From contig NW_025944539.1 of the NCBI RefSeq assembly GCF_000764305.2, forward strand, positions 434,001 to 498,000: DNA of 64,000 nt, written 5' to 3'. Source of the DNA: Hyalella azteca. Its lineage: Eukaryota > Arthropoda > Malacostraca > Amphipoda > Hyalellidae. A program made the position numbers and the translations under genes. Below the pieces are notes generated by a model. That model had not been told where the DNA came from. It worked only from the letters and a program-made list of their open reading frames with translations, and ran no database searches. Positions 1 to 10,754 of this stretch are shown in pieces; position 1 is the stretch's first letter, and every line of letters begins with the position of its first letter.

Positions 1-128
1 GCCAACAGTCCAACGAAGCATCGAACAGTCCTACTACTCCATCGACTATGGAATCGAGTAATTCGAGAATGATGGATCAAAGTAATCATCGTTCGCCATG
101 GCCAGGGCAAGGAAATAATCATCAGTGA
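1..128 (+). CDS. C-terminal coding end of an unidentified S/N/Q-rich protein, ending at TGA
   Basis: The frame beginning at base 3 is open for 41 codons to a TGA at 126-128. The peptide is low-complexity and hydrophilic (starts QQSNEASNSPTTPSTMESSN, ends SPWPGQGNNHQ). That composition is common in disordered tails of arthropod transcription factors and other regulators. No domain is present in this piece, so I cannot name the protein; its body lies left of the window. Forty-one open codons alone is weak statistical evidence, because the other frames are also open for part of the way. The case rests on composition and on the long in-frame continuation after the TGA. Confidence 0.5.
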   Translation, partial: QQSNEASNSPTTPSTMESSNSRMMDQSNHRSPWPGQGNNHQ

Positions 129-1040
129 CAAAGTGCCACTTTGGAGGACCAGTCCACTGAGGCTGCTACGTCAGTATCAGCTATCACAGCGACTGGACTC
201 CATGAGCAAGCATCTCTCACATACACTAATCATGGCGAATCATATATGCCGCACCAACATTTTCCCCCAGCTTACCATTTCCACTCAATGTATCACGAGA
301 GAGCAGCTTTCCAACATGCTCAGCATACATATCGTCGTCATCAAACGTTCTATCAGCCGAGCCATCACTTTCTACCCCACCAGTGCGCTTTTCCTGCTCG
401 ACATCACTACGTTTCTTACTATCATTCAAGAATGCAACAGAAGGATAGATTTGAACACCCTTATTACTTCAACTTGCATAGAAATGCATCCGAAGGCTAC
501 GGTATTCGCCCGTTCCCACAAGCTCGTGTTTCGGAAGTAGAACCTTGCCCTCCCAATGTCCATATAAAATCAGAAAGCAGCGAGAAGCCAAGTAGCGAAA
601 GCCGCCTGGAGACGGACTGTACAAAAAAATACGAAAGTGGAGTTACGCATGCGATTGATCATGCGGCATTCGCCGTTAAGAAGGAATGTTTTGGCGAAAG
701 TGAATCCGATATTGAAAATACTTTTAATATCGACGCAAATTTGGCCATTCAAACTAATATCAAGTGCGTGTTAGAAGAGGAAGATGAGGAGAAAGACGAA
801 TCAACGAAGAGAGAAGAAGTGATCCGCAGGTCGGTGTGTGAAGTGAGAGATGAAACTTTTCCAATGAGATTCAGAAGTGCTGATTGCAGGTACTCGTTGA
901 ATCCAGTTCACAAAGAGACTCATTCTTCTGTCGCTACAGAACGGGTTACATTAGAAACCAGAAGAACAGAGTGCACGCAAGATGCGAGTGTAGAAAGTGA
1001 CGATCATAGGGAAAGGAAAGATCTGTTGAGTGTTGGTTAG
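129..1040 (+). CDS. 303-codon in-frame extension after TGA; His-rich then acidic, unidentified
   Basis: After the TGA at 126-128 the same frame stays open for 303 codons to TAG at 1038-1040. That is very unlikely by chance in DNA of this composition. There is no ATG until 246, so it does not look like an independent gene with a start near the TGA. The first third is rich in His, Tyr, Phe and Pro (for example HQHFPPAYHFHSMYHERAAF). The rest is acidic and Lys/Glu/Ser-rich, with possible sumoylation-type motifs (IKSE near the middle, VKKE further on) and an EEEDEEKDE run. I recognise no family. Three explanations fit: stop-codon readthrough (TGA followed by C is a leaky context), a terminal exon whose acceptor lies between 126 and 246, or a sequence error creating the TGA. 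An overlapping plus-frame ORF at 133-540 is a shadow. Confidence 0.55.
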   Translation, partial: QSATLEDQSTEAATSVSAITATGLHEQASLTYTNHGESYMPHQHFPPAYHFHSMYHERAAFQHAQHTYRRHQTFYQPSHHFLPHQCAFPARHHYVSYYHSRMQQKDRFEHPYYFNLHRNASEGYGIRPFPQARVSEVEPCPPNVHIKSESSEKPSSESRLETDCTKKYESGVTHAIDHAAFAVKKECFGESESDIENTFNIDANLAIQTNIKCVLEEEDEEKDESTKREEVIRRSVCEVRDETFPMRFRSADCRYSLNPVHKETHSSVATERVTLETRRTECTQDASVESDDHRERKDLLSVG

Positions 1041-2530
1041 TTGACTATGATACATATCTGAATAGTTGTCCTTACGTAAAATTTTACGATTGTTTTGACG
1101 GAAGACGCGAAGTGTGATGTTTACCTTTCTGTGGTTTTTATCCTATTATGTTGATGGAGTACGAAAACTCGGCGTGTTACGTGAAAAGATCAATTTGACA
1201 GTTTTCAAATTCTTTCGACGAGACTAAAATTGCTTGGTAAAATATCGAATTCAGAGACCACATTTGGGTGATCAACTGCAATTAGCCGTTTTTGAATTGC
1301 AGTGATTTAAACTTTGAGTACTTATAATGTGGCAATCATTATTGCGACGTTTTTCAATGCACCAGCACCTGCTGACTGCATGGTGCTGTGAGTTAAAAGT
1401 TTAATTGGTTCTCATCAGATACATCTAAAGAATTAAATCATCAACAAGAAATTTAAAATCATCAGGAGCTCATGGTCGATTATGAAGTATTGAAGTTTTC
1501 AACAATCAAGACGTCAATTAAGGGATAGCAGTGTTGTTCAGTTTTGACCTCTTTTTGAGTAGGGAGAATTAATCATTTTTGCACATCTTGCAAAATTCAT
1601 GCCCAGATGCGCTGCACCATGCAAGTCTTAAGAGGTCTCGAGAAGAAAAAAAATTGGAAAAGATTTTAATGAAGTCAAATAAATTGCTGAAAGCCTGACT
1701 GTAATTATTTTCTACATGTTCTTTGTTACTAGGGCAGTTTTTTAATTAAACGATCATCTAATTTAAAGCACTAATATCGCAAATTCGTTTAATTTTCCAG
1801 CTTGTGAAAAAATATGAGGCTTAACGTTGAAAAGAGTGAACTGGGTTAATTTACTGTGTTTGCACATCGTAAAATAGACTGATGCGTGTGTATGTGTGTG
1901 CACTCTCGTCTTCTTAACTGTAGAATATGTTAATGTTTGTAAATTTATTAAATGTTTGAAGCAACTTATGAGATTATTGAGTATAAGTTGTAGCACATGC
2001 ATATTTAGAATAGGGAGTTATCATGTTGTGTACAAATCCAATTAAATGAATGGTTTCCACTATTAGACACACGGCAAGGAGGCGGGAAGGTTGATTTGCT
2101 TTGTGTCATGAAACATACATTTTGCTTCTTTGCATAGCAGAATGATTAGTAAAGGTATCGGTTGTGATGTACGAATGGTAGAAATTGAGGCACGAATGGT
2201 AGGAATTGTACATAGGCTCATGTTCTCCTGTAGATTGTATAAGTAACTCCATTGTCTGTTTTTAGTTATTGATCAATGGAAATCCAGGTTTGAAGGAAGT
2301 AATGTGTAGATTCGATTTAAATGTTTTACTTTGTTATTTAAAAATGTTGAAAAGTAAGACAGTCGAGTATTCGCGAATCAGATTTATTATCATTACATGC
2401 CATTGGTTACTGAACTTGATATTGATTATTAAACCAGTGAAAGAACTGGTTGCAACTCTGCTATTCTATAGTCCTTTTCCAGTTGAAAAATCGGAAAATT
2501 ATGTAAGAAGAAACTCGTGTAGCACTCAGT
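1041..2530. other. Probable 3' UTR and intergenic DNA
   Basis: No credible coding frame was seen. The left part is presumably the 3' untranslated region of the gene ending at 1040. It is AT-rich with short A and T runs. I found no repeat array or RNA gene here. Confidence 0.4.
1678..1683 (+). promoter_or_regulatory. Candidate poly(A) signal AATAAA
   Basis: A canonical AATAAA lies about 640 bases after the TAG at 1038-1040, followed by T-rich sequence. It is a plausible 3' end for the upstream gene. AATAAA is common by chance in such AT-rich DNA. Confidence 0.3.
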
Positions 2531-2553
2531 TTATATATATATATATATATATT
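2531..2553. repeat. (TA)n microsatellite
   Basis: An uninterrupted alternating T-A run of about 22 bases, just left of the SINE at 2585-2825. Confidence 0.9.
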
Positions 2554-2584
2554 TACCATTGAAGGATCAATTCGAACGTGAATA

Positions 2585-2825
2585 ATGACGAGGTAGCTGT
2601 TTCAGCGTTTATTAGGCCGGTGGCCTGTCGCCGATTCTTAAATCGCAAAAACATTCACTGCTTGTTGCGGTCTCGAACTCGCAACTCACTGCTACAATTC
2701 TGCTGTGCTCTACCGCCCGGCCTCCTCGCTGATTCTGAAACTGGCGCACAGAGCTGGGATCAAACCCGCGCCTCTCTGCTCCAATCTTGGTTCTCTAAAC
2801 TTTAACCACTGAGCCACCCGTCGTC
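2585..2825 (-). mobile_element. tRNA-derived SINE, apparently with two tRNA-like heads
   Basis: Read on the minus strand, the element opens with an A-box-like TGGCTCAGTGG (2806-2816) and a B-box-like GGTTTGATCCC (2756-2766) at tRNA spacing. A second tRNA-like unit follows, with GGGCGGTAGAGC (about 2707-2718) and a second B box GAGTTCGAGACC (2669-2680). The remaining body contains GAATCGGCGACAGGCC. That stretch recurs in modified form in the elements at 36750-36896, 37529-37680 and 58985-59110, which shows one interspersed family. Internal Pol III boxes plus a shared non-tRNA tail define a SINE. The 75-residue ORF crossing it (2578-2805, plus) is not a gene. Confidence 0.75.
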
Positions 2826-5715
2826 AATATGAAAACCCAAAGCAATGTGAACATTTTTTGTACCGATGAATTGCTTGTCCAAATTATCATGCGAGGGATG
2901 ATGTGCGCAGTCCTTCCACACCGAGTTGGTTAATGCATTTTAAAGGGTGCATTATAAATTTGTAATAGTGGTATTCAGGTGCCACATATCGAATATTTTT
3001 TTTTTTTTTTTGAGAATCGCACCCTTTTTATTAAATTTTTAGTCAAGTTTCAGATGAATTTCTAATGCTTCATTATTGAAATTATTTGAACTTTTTTTGT
3101 GAGTTGAATCTCCCTCCGCTGACTAGAGCAGCGAAGTGGCAGATTACCGACGATTTTGAACTACAAAATAGCAATAAGAGATTTTAAAAGGAGCTTTTCG
3201 GAACTGTTCTTTCGTCCTTGGATATATTAAATTTCATTCAGATTTCATGATATGTAATTAAAGTAGTGCTGAATGTTTTGAAACGAATTTTTAATTTTGA
3301 CTGAGTCATTGTATGCCGTTTTGAGGCTCATAGACTTTTCTCCTTATTCTTTTTATGACCTACACAGACTATTTACCAATGGGAAATGCTGAACAGCTTT
3401 GCCTAGCGATGGAGTAGAAGCAGGCTTCCAATACTCACGGTTTTGTACTCCGTTCCAAGAGACAAGCATGAAACTCACTCATGTAATGAAGCAAGAATGT
3501 TCTACAGAGATGCAAGTGTCCACGTTGGGACCGTTCTTCTTCATCTAAGTTATAATAAATGCAAAATTGTAATAATAATAACCGAAGCAACTTTGACTAA
3601 ATTGCCAATTATCAGTCGCGTAATTGTTGTCAGGTTGATCAGACGAAAGAATTTCCATTAATTTTTAATTTATTGGTAAACCATCAATTATTTTATATCC
3701 ATTTAATTCATTAACTATGAAAACAAATTACGTATCCACCCTATAACCTAGCGTTGCGGGAGCTGGTGGTATTCTTCCACTGCATTTGTCTGCAGTCTCG
3801 TTAGGCTAACATAGCCTTTTATTGCTAATTTTTATCCCTCATTACTTCTTGAGCTGAGGTCACGCAGCGAGCTTTGTTTGAAGTGGTCCTGGAAGCCAAC
3901 AGCCATCTATCGAATGTTGTAGACAAAAATTGCGTTAGTTACATGAAAATAACTTACGCGACCATGTTTAAATGCATTATGGATGTATCTTTCTAGGCAC
4001 GACTGGAGCTTCCTCTGCCACCGGCATATGTCCTGGAAACTTGTAGATCAGATTCTGTTAGGAACATAACAAGAACATGAGTATGTATATATTGAGAAGC
4101 GTTTTACATACTGTATATTATGAGGAAGAACTACCGCCTCCTGCCATGTTTGGAGTATCAATGTCATGTCCCCCTGTGTACAGTCAGAGCATTCCACTAA
4201 TAGCCGTGTTAAGTAGGGATTTATGTTCACGTCCTAGAGGAAGAACTTTTTCGAACTTTCTCTCGTGATTGTCTCGTTTATTAACTTAGGACTTTGTTGA
4301 CCAATTCTAAGTTACAAAATAAAGTATGTTTTTGTAAACAACTTTTTTTTGATGCCTACTTCCTGACAAAAAAAAAATTATTCGAAACCACAATAATTGC
4401 CTTACAATTAACCCTTATGAATTTTGAAACATTTTTGTTAGGAATATTTTTGGAGTCAACTTATTTTTTTATTGTTGCACAAATAACCGTGCCGTATATG
4501 GCAGTATTAATTTCAATGTGACGCTCTGCTTCATCACGATTCCTGAAGATTCCAAAATTTTTCATAAATTCACATATGACTCCTAAAAATAATTTAGTTT
4601 AGTATTTTCCTCAGCGTTATACTAGGGTTCTTCTCTTATGGGGATGTAATAAATATATGTTGCCGATATTGCCGATCGGCCTAGAACAAAATTCTGGACA
4701 TTTGTCCGTAAATTTCAACACATTGATTGATTTACACCGGCTGACAAAAAAAAAACACAGTCACAATGAGGCAAAAACATTGAAGGGAAGCTATAATTTT
4801 TTCTTACGGTTTTTGAGGCTATGAAATAAATCTTTGCAGCGCTTTTCGGATTTCAAAATTTATTCAAACTTGCGTGCTTGTCAGACCGAAACGATCTAAC
4901 TGAAAATACATAAAATTTAATAGAATAATATAAACAATAACGACAGAGTATTAATAATTGACAAAGTAGAATTTTTGTTACGTACAGTAGTCATTATTAT
5001 TCAACGTGTCTCAACTTATGGCAATAAACCTCATCTACGTTTTTTACGAATGTTAATAACGCCCAACTGCAAAGCGACGCCTTTGCACGAAGAGTTAATG
5101 AAATCCACATTTGATTTACCGTAGATTTTTGTATTTTGTCATGTGCTTTTTAAAGATACGACAGGACAATTGTTTCATTATTACATTAAAATGATTAATT
5201 TCATGAAAATGTACGTAATAAGTAGAAGATCAAAATTAAAACACCAATGCATGAAGACGAGGCTGATTTTCATAAGTTCAATACATGTTCTACTCTTATT
5301 GAATTAACGAAATTTTTTCGCAAGGAAAACTGAGTTGAGCCAAAATAAGAGTAGAAAAACTGACATATCAATGTCCGTTTTGCTATCCAATAAAAAACGA
5401 AGCAAGAAATTAGGATTCATCGCTCGTGAAGCGAAAAATTCGTTTCTAGCATTTGATATCAACAAAACAATATCGTGGAAAACCATTAAAAGGTTTGAAT
5501 CAAATTTAATCAAAATCTAATTTTCGAGGTGATATCTTCTGATTTGATACAGAATGAACATTTTTTACCGTTCATACAAGAATGACATTAAACCGCAACA
5601 AATATGAAACGTGTAACATAATTTCCAAAACGAACACAATAACAAAATATTATGAAATATAGCATAACAAAAATATTTAACGAATATAAAACGCTTAGAA
5701 ATAATTTAAACTTAC
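2826..5715. other. Intergenic, no gene recognised
   Basis: AT-rich sequence with short frames only and a T run near 2998-3012. No splice-bounded exon, RNA gene or array is evident. Confidence 0.4.
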
Positions 5716-5858
5716 TTGGAAGTTTGCTTCGTCTCAGATTTTCGCTTGAGTGCTCTTCCCTCCCCTCGGTTCCCCTCACCTCGACCCTCGCTGCGGTGTT
5801 TACGAACGCTTCAGAGATGGATGATCGCTGCCATAGAATAATAGAGCCGCAGCTCAGC
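5716..5858 (-). other. Candidate isolated exon (coding or UTR)
   Basis: On the minus strand a 143-base segment, clearly richer in GC than its surroundings, is bounded by an acceptor (GGTGCTGCAG before 5858) and a perfect donor (CCAA then GTAAGTTT after 5716). One frame is open throughout, giving a Ser/Arg/Glu-rich peptide that includes RVEVRGTEGREEHSSENLRR. No family is recognised, and it could equally be a 5' UTR exon. A 129-bp tandem duplication starts about 7 bases outside the acceptor. That resembles the junction-linked duplications in the TMF1 introns and slightly strengthens the exon reading. Confidence 0.3.
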
Positions 5859-5864
5859 CTGCAG

Positions 5865-6122
5865 CACCAAATAACCATGAAGATTAAGTCAATAATTTGA
5901 TACGTTTTAGTGTCATCAAGGTACGCCATTAGCAATATAAGAGCTCAAATTCAAATCGTTAAATCTCCGTTAAAAAACTATTTGTATCAAACGCACCAAA
6001 TAACCATGAAGATTAAGTCAATAATTTGATACATTTTAGTGTCATCAAGGTATGCCATTAGCTATATAAGAGCTCAAATTCAAATCGTTAAATCTCCGTT
6101 AAAAACTATTTGTATCAAACGT
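5865..6122. repeat. 129-bp tandem duplication, two copies
   Basis: The sequence starting CACCAAATAACCATGAAG at 5865 recurs at 5994 with few differences through GTATCAAACG. The left edge is next to the candidate acceptor at 5858. Confidence 0.9.
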
Positions 6123-6949
6123 TAATATGTTTAAGGAGACGCAATTATAGTATTTAAGCTACTGATTACTTTCCCTTGGGCATACACTGAAAATATCGAT
6201 TACTTTCGACACTTCGATTACTGAAGGAAATTGAGGGCCATTACAAGATTACGTAAAAATTCTAAGGTGTTAATTTATTGTTTTCGGCGATAAGATTCCA
6301 TATATCAGCAATTATCTACGTACATGAAAAGATTACGATTCTCATCTGCATTATACTTGTATCGGCATTATAAGGAAACGAGCTTCGATTTTTCTGTTCA
6401 CTAAACAACAATTATTTATTCGATGTATTTTGTATGCAAATAGCACCGTGGTACACAGTGTTAATCACTGCGCTGGGACGTTCTTAAAATATCTGTGTAA
6501 GAGAACAGATAAAGTACGTACACGAGAACACATGACAATATTACTAGTACATGTTTATAACCTCGTCCTCGATACAGCAGTAGCATTCAGATGACTTTCA
6601 TTCATACGGAACAGTCTATTGACTAATTGGGTTTTGTGAAATTCAAGACTATTGTATTTATTAAAGCCTGTTAATGATATTAATTAATATTTTTTGCGAG
6701 CATGTGCGCACGTCAATGAGAATAACAGTACATAATACAAATAATGGTACATGATCTAAAATAACCTACAGAAAATGAATATAATTCAATGCATATTAAT
6801 TTCGACGAATAATTAATTACTTGCGCCAGGTTCAATTGAACTATCAGTATTGGATGCAAATCTGAACACCTGATAACGTTCAACTTATGAACTTCGAGTC
6901 TGTTACATGTAAACAAAAATAAAAACATTTTTAGAAGCGTCTTTAATCA
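6123..6949. other. Intergenic, no gene recognised
   Basis: AT-rich with short frames only. Nothing supported. Confidence 0.4.
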
Positions 6950-7431
6950 GCAGAGCCCGTTCTTTAGGCATCTCCACGGCCCGTTATTAAGACATCTCCA
7001 TGGCACGACTCTCTTAATTAAGGCGTCCCGTCGCCAGTTTTTAATGCATCGCATCGATCCCTTTCTTAAGATATCTCCGTGGCCCGTTCATAAAGTATCT
7101 TCGTGGCCCGTTCATAAAGTATCTTCGTGGCCTGTTCTTGAAACATCTACCAGCTCCGTGGCCCGTTGGCTTTTAAGTCGTCCCATCGCCCGTTCTTATG
7201 GCGTCCCATCTCCCGTTCTTATGGCGTCCCATCGCCCGTTCTCAAGTCGTCCCATCGCCCGTTCTTAAGTCGTCCCATCGATCGTTCTTAAGGCGTCCCA
7301 TCGCCCGTTCTTAAGGCGTCCCATCGCCCGTTCTTAAGGCGTCCCATCGCCCGTTCTTAAGGCGTCCCATCGCCCGTTCTTAAGGCGTCCCATCGCCCGT
7401 TCTTATGGCGTCCCATCGCCCGTTCTTATGG
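6950..7431. repeat. Minisatellite based on a 23-bp unit
   Basis: Degenerate units at the left (variants of GGCCCGTTCATAAAGTATC) become regular from about 7190: GCCCGTTCTTAAGGCGTCCC plus ATC, 23 bp, about ten copies. The array stops exactly at the Tn5 adapter sequence at 7432, so its true right end is unknown. Confidence 0.9.
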
Positions 7432-7469
7432 CTGTCTCTTATACACATCTAGATGTGTATAAGAGACAG
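7432..7469. other. Nextera/Tn5 mosaic-end junction (library artefact)
   Basis: The 38 bases are the 19-bp Tn5 mosaic end CTGTCTCTTATACACATCT followed directly by its reverse complement. This is the circularisation junction of a transposase mate-pair library, not genomic DNA. It separates two unrelated minisatellites (23-bp units left, about 21-bp units right), so the two flanks may not be adjacent in the genome. Confidence 0.97.
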
Positions 7470-7893
7470 ATATGATACTGCTGTTAAAAAATATGATACT
7501 GCGGTTATAAAAATATGATACTGCTGTTAAAAAATATGATACTGCGGTTATAAAAATATGATACTGCTGTTAAAAAATATGATACTGCGGTTAAACGAAA
7601 TATGATACTGCGGTTAAAAAAATATAATACTGCGGTAAAAAAAATATGAACTGCGGCTAAAAAATATGATACTGCGGTTATAAAAATATGATACTGCGGT
7701 TATAAAAATATGATAGTGCGGTTATAAAAACATGATACTGCGGTTATAAAAACATGATAGTGCGGTTATAAAATATGATTCTGCGGATATAAAAATATGA
7801 TTCTGCGGGTATAAAAATATGATTCTGCGGTTATAAAAATATGATACTGCGGTTATAAAAATATGATTCTGCGGTTATAAAAATATGAAAAAT
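7470..7893. repeat. Minisatellite, about 20-21-bp unit (ATATGATACTGCGGTTATAAA)
   Basis: About 20 units with variants (TACTGCTG, TTCTGCGG, TAGTGCGG). It begins immediately after the adapter junction, so the left end is artificial. Confidence 0.9.
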
Positions 7894-7939
7894 GCCGTTA
7901 TAACGAAAACGAAACCTACTCATAAGATGGTTAAAAACC

Positions 7940-8125
7940 ACTAGCAAGGTTTTGGAGCAGCCTTGAGTGGGCAGGTGAAGACTTTTCATGCACACGTATC
8001 ACTCAGAGGAATTTTGAGAATTTTTTAAATAGCGATGCATTTTTTGCACGTGTGTGAGTCATCCTGACCTAGTTTGACCCAAAAAAAAGGGCGTAGCACT
8101 GCTACGTGCAGTAAGTGTTACTATT
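7940..8125 (+). mobile_element. Interspersed repeat family 'R2', copy 1
   Basis: Shared landmarks with 39560-39850 and 57470-57605: CACTCAGAGGAAT, AATAGCGATGCATTTTTT, GTCATCCTGACCTAGTTTGA and AGCACTGCTACGT, in the same order. No protein is encoded. The class (MITE or SINE) is not resolved. Confidence 0.6.
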
Positions 8126-9303
8126 AAACGACAAGACCCAATAATTTTACTGAGTAATGTAGCTAGTACAACATCAAATGGTCCTCGCTTGGGTTCACTT
8201 ACACACATGCATTTGTGAACAACATCTCTAGATAAAGGCCAAATAAAGATTAATTAAATACCATTTGCTGCTGCGAACAATTTAATCTTTTTATATTTGC
8301 TAAAAAAATGGTAAGTGCACAAATTTTTCATTGCTAAATATTCATAGTTCACTCTTTGAATAAATTCAATTGGATCAACACCAAACAATTTTCAATAGTG
8401 TTGTAAAAATCATTTTAAATAACGCAAAGTTGTTCTTTAGATATCCACGTATGCATTTGCCAAACACAAAAATAGCATGTAGCGGTATAAAATAAATAAG
8501 TTTTCGAGCAAAAAAAGTTTGAACTTTTAGCCGAGCTTCCGAAAACTCCCCCCAGAAGTTAAAAGGCCCAAGAATGCGGGGCAAAACTGAAGATTCTTTC
8601 TCGAAGTTGGCGTAGGAAAGTCGAAAACTTTCGTTAACTCTATCAAGTAATTTAACCACATCACTTAGATCGAAGATCCCGCATTTTGGTCAGCATGATG
8701 TTCAGATTTCTGACAGTATACGCAGTTAATTTTAGATTGCATCTACATAAAAAATTAAGATTAGCAGCATAATTGTATTAAAAAGCATCAAGGTGTAAGC
8801 ATATCTTCATGAAGTTTAAAGTAGCGCATCAACAGGCAATTAAAAAAACTACAGAAAACTGCAAATTTTACAAATCGACGACGCAACAAGTTCAATAAAC
8901 TGAATATATAATTCAATCAACTGAATTATTGAAAGAATATCAGATATTCAAGACGTCAAATGTAGGAAAACATTGCACCACGAAGTCGCTTTGTACAGGA
9001 GACAATCTGAGAATGATTAATGAAAAGATTCAATGAAAGAGAATAAAAAATGTGAAGGCTTCAGAATATTCATTAAATGATTTCAAAATTCAGAAGACGT
9101 GAAAAAGTCACTAAGGTGTACCTACAATGTATGACATCGAACCAACGTAGTAATTTATAACACTCAGTTAGTAGAAATTAATAAATTAATCGAACTATGC
9201 ATCATCCAAGTAAAAAAAAGCTATCAAATTACTCAAGGGAATATAATTCAAACATAAAAACTTTAAAGATTATATTTTTAGAAGTTCGACTTTTAGAGAC
9301 GTT
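8126..9303. other. Intergenic, no gene recognised
   Basis: AT-rich. A 94-codon minus frame at 8375-8659 has no recognisable domain or splice context and is treated as chance. Confidence 0.35.
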
Positions 9304-9493
9304 ACGAGCGCGTGTTAAAAAAATGCACGAGTTACGTACACAAGTTACGTACACGAGTTGCGTACACGAGTTACGTACACGAGTTGCGTACACAAGTTAC
9401 GTACACGAGTTGCGTACACGAGTTACGTACACAAGTTACGTACACGAGTTGCGTACACGAGTTACGTACATGAATTACATACACGAGTTATGT
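9304..9493. repeat. 13-bp minisatellite (ACACGAGTTACGT)
   Basis: About 14 copies alternating GAGTTACGT and GAGTTGCGT variants, suggesting a 26- or 39-bp higher-order period. The repetitive peptide it yields is a by-product of the 39-base super-period. Confidence 0.9.
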
Positions 9494-9920
9494 CACGTGG
9501 ACCTGAAACAATCATAGTTATCGAAGCTATTAATGAATAATAATAATCAAAAATGCAATTAAAATTTTATACAACCGTAACATAAAATCGTATAGTAAAT
9601 CATTTAAAGTAACCTTTCAAATGTAGGAACGTTTTATAACGATAAAAACAATCAGATAACGCGAGGGTAACCGCATCGTACATGCCACGAAGGATCCATC
9701 ACTCCCATGCATCCACACGTTGGGTGTTTTCTCTCCCCTGAGCTCATCAGCGTCCCATTAAAATCTTTTGTGAAAACTCTATAACCTTTCGCACGACGCG
9801 ACCAAAACACTGCCAAAAATGACTTGCCTCAAATTGGCTGCAGGCCACTACGCCTTCAGCCGCCTGCGACCAACGAAGCCGCAGCCAGTGCTACGTCATC
9901 AGAAATTACATATTGCATGT

Positions 9921-10053
9921 TTTTTAGCGCATTTTCTCATTTTTGGAAGAAAGGCTCTAATGTGATCGTCATATCCGTCCGTCCGTCCGTGACTTCAGCG
10001 ACGAGAAAATGCGCTCTCTGTCACTCACTGCAGTGAGTACTGATCTATTTTTT
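9921..10053 (+). mobile_element. Helentron-like short element (HINE), copy 1
   Basis: Contains the family's 5' subterminal AGCGCATTTTCTC, a short (GTCC)n tract, the 3' inverted match GAGAAAATGCGCT, the palindrome ACTCACTGCAGTGAGT and a T-rich end. The middle is slightly deleted compared with the copy at 32211. Confidence 0.8.
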
Positions 10054-10754
10054 AATATTTATCGAAGTATTTTTTTATTTATTTTTTGCACAATTTGATG
10101 CTAGGATTTTCTCAACCTTTCTGGATAATAGTCGTTTTATTGACCAAGCTTTGCAGTCTCAAAGCCTTATTTGGCATCAACTTACTACATTAGTGCGTAG
10201 ATAGGCCAAATTTTTAGCACATTACTCGAAAATTTACCAGAGCTTAAACTTAGAAGATATACTTAGTTAAAAATAATTCATAAAGATAACGGATGTTTCT
10301 TCTGTCAATCAATAATACGGTTATGTTTACATTGAAACGATTCATTATTAAACGATACATCACGAATTGATGCGTATCGTTTCAATATTTAATTTGCATA
10401 TTGAAATGGCAATCTTGAGATAGCCGTTGTATATTACACGAATACATCTTTTTAACATTTTTTAAAGAAAATTTCAACTCTAATGGTTACGCGGCTTTAA
10501 GAAATGAGGGAAAAAATTATTTTCAACAGAAAAAATGCAGGCAATTCATGCTATATTTTTAGAAGAGGCAATAAGATTAGCTTCGTTGTTGGTAATTTTA
10601 TTCGCCGACGTTAACTCCGCGACAGAAGAAGTGCAAGTTTTACCGAAATAATCGAACGGAACGAAAAAAGTTCGATCACAGTTTGGAAAAAGCGGCAGCT
10701 CGCGTGATGCAATTACGCATCAGCGCCAACATAGAAACCTAACTGGAACATAAC
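10054..10754. other. Intergenic, no gene recognised
   Basis: AT-rich. Nothing supported apart from short inverted runs around 10330-10390 (imperfect ACGATTCA/TGAAACGAT matches). Confidence 0.35.

Noticed and set aside
133..540. 135-codon plus ORF
   Set aside because: Shadow of the longer hydrophilic frame 129-1040.
2750..2825. Functional tRNA gene
   Set aside because: A and B boxes are present but there is no convincing cloverleaf, and the sequence continues into a SINE body.
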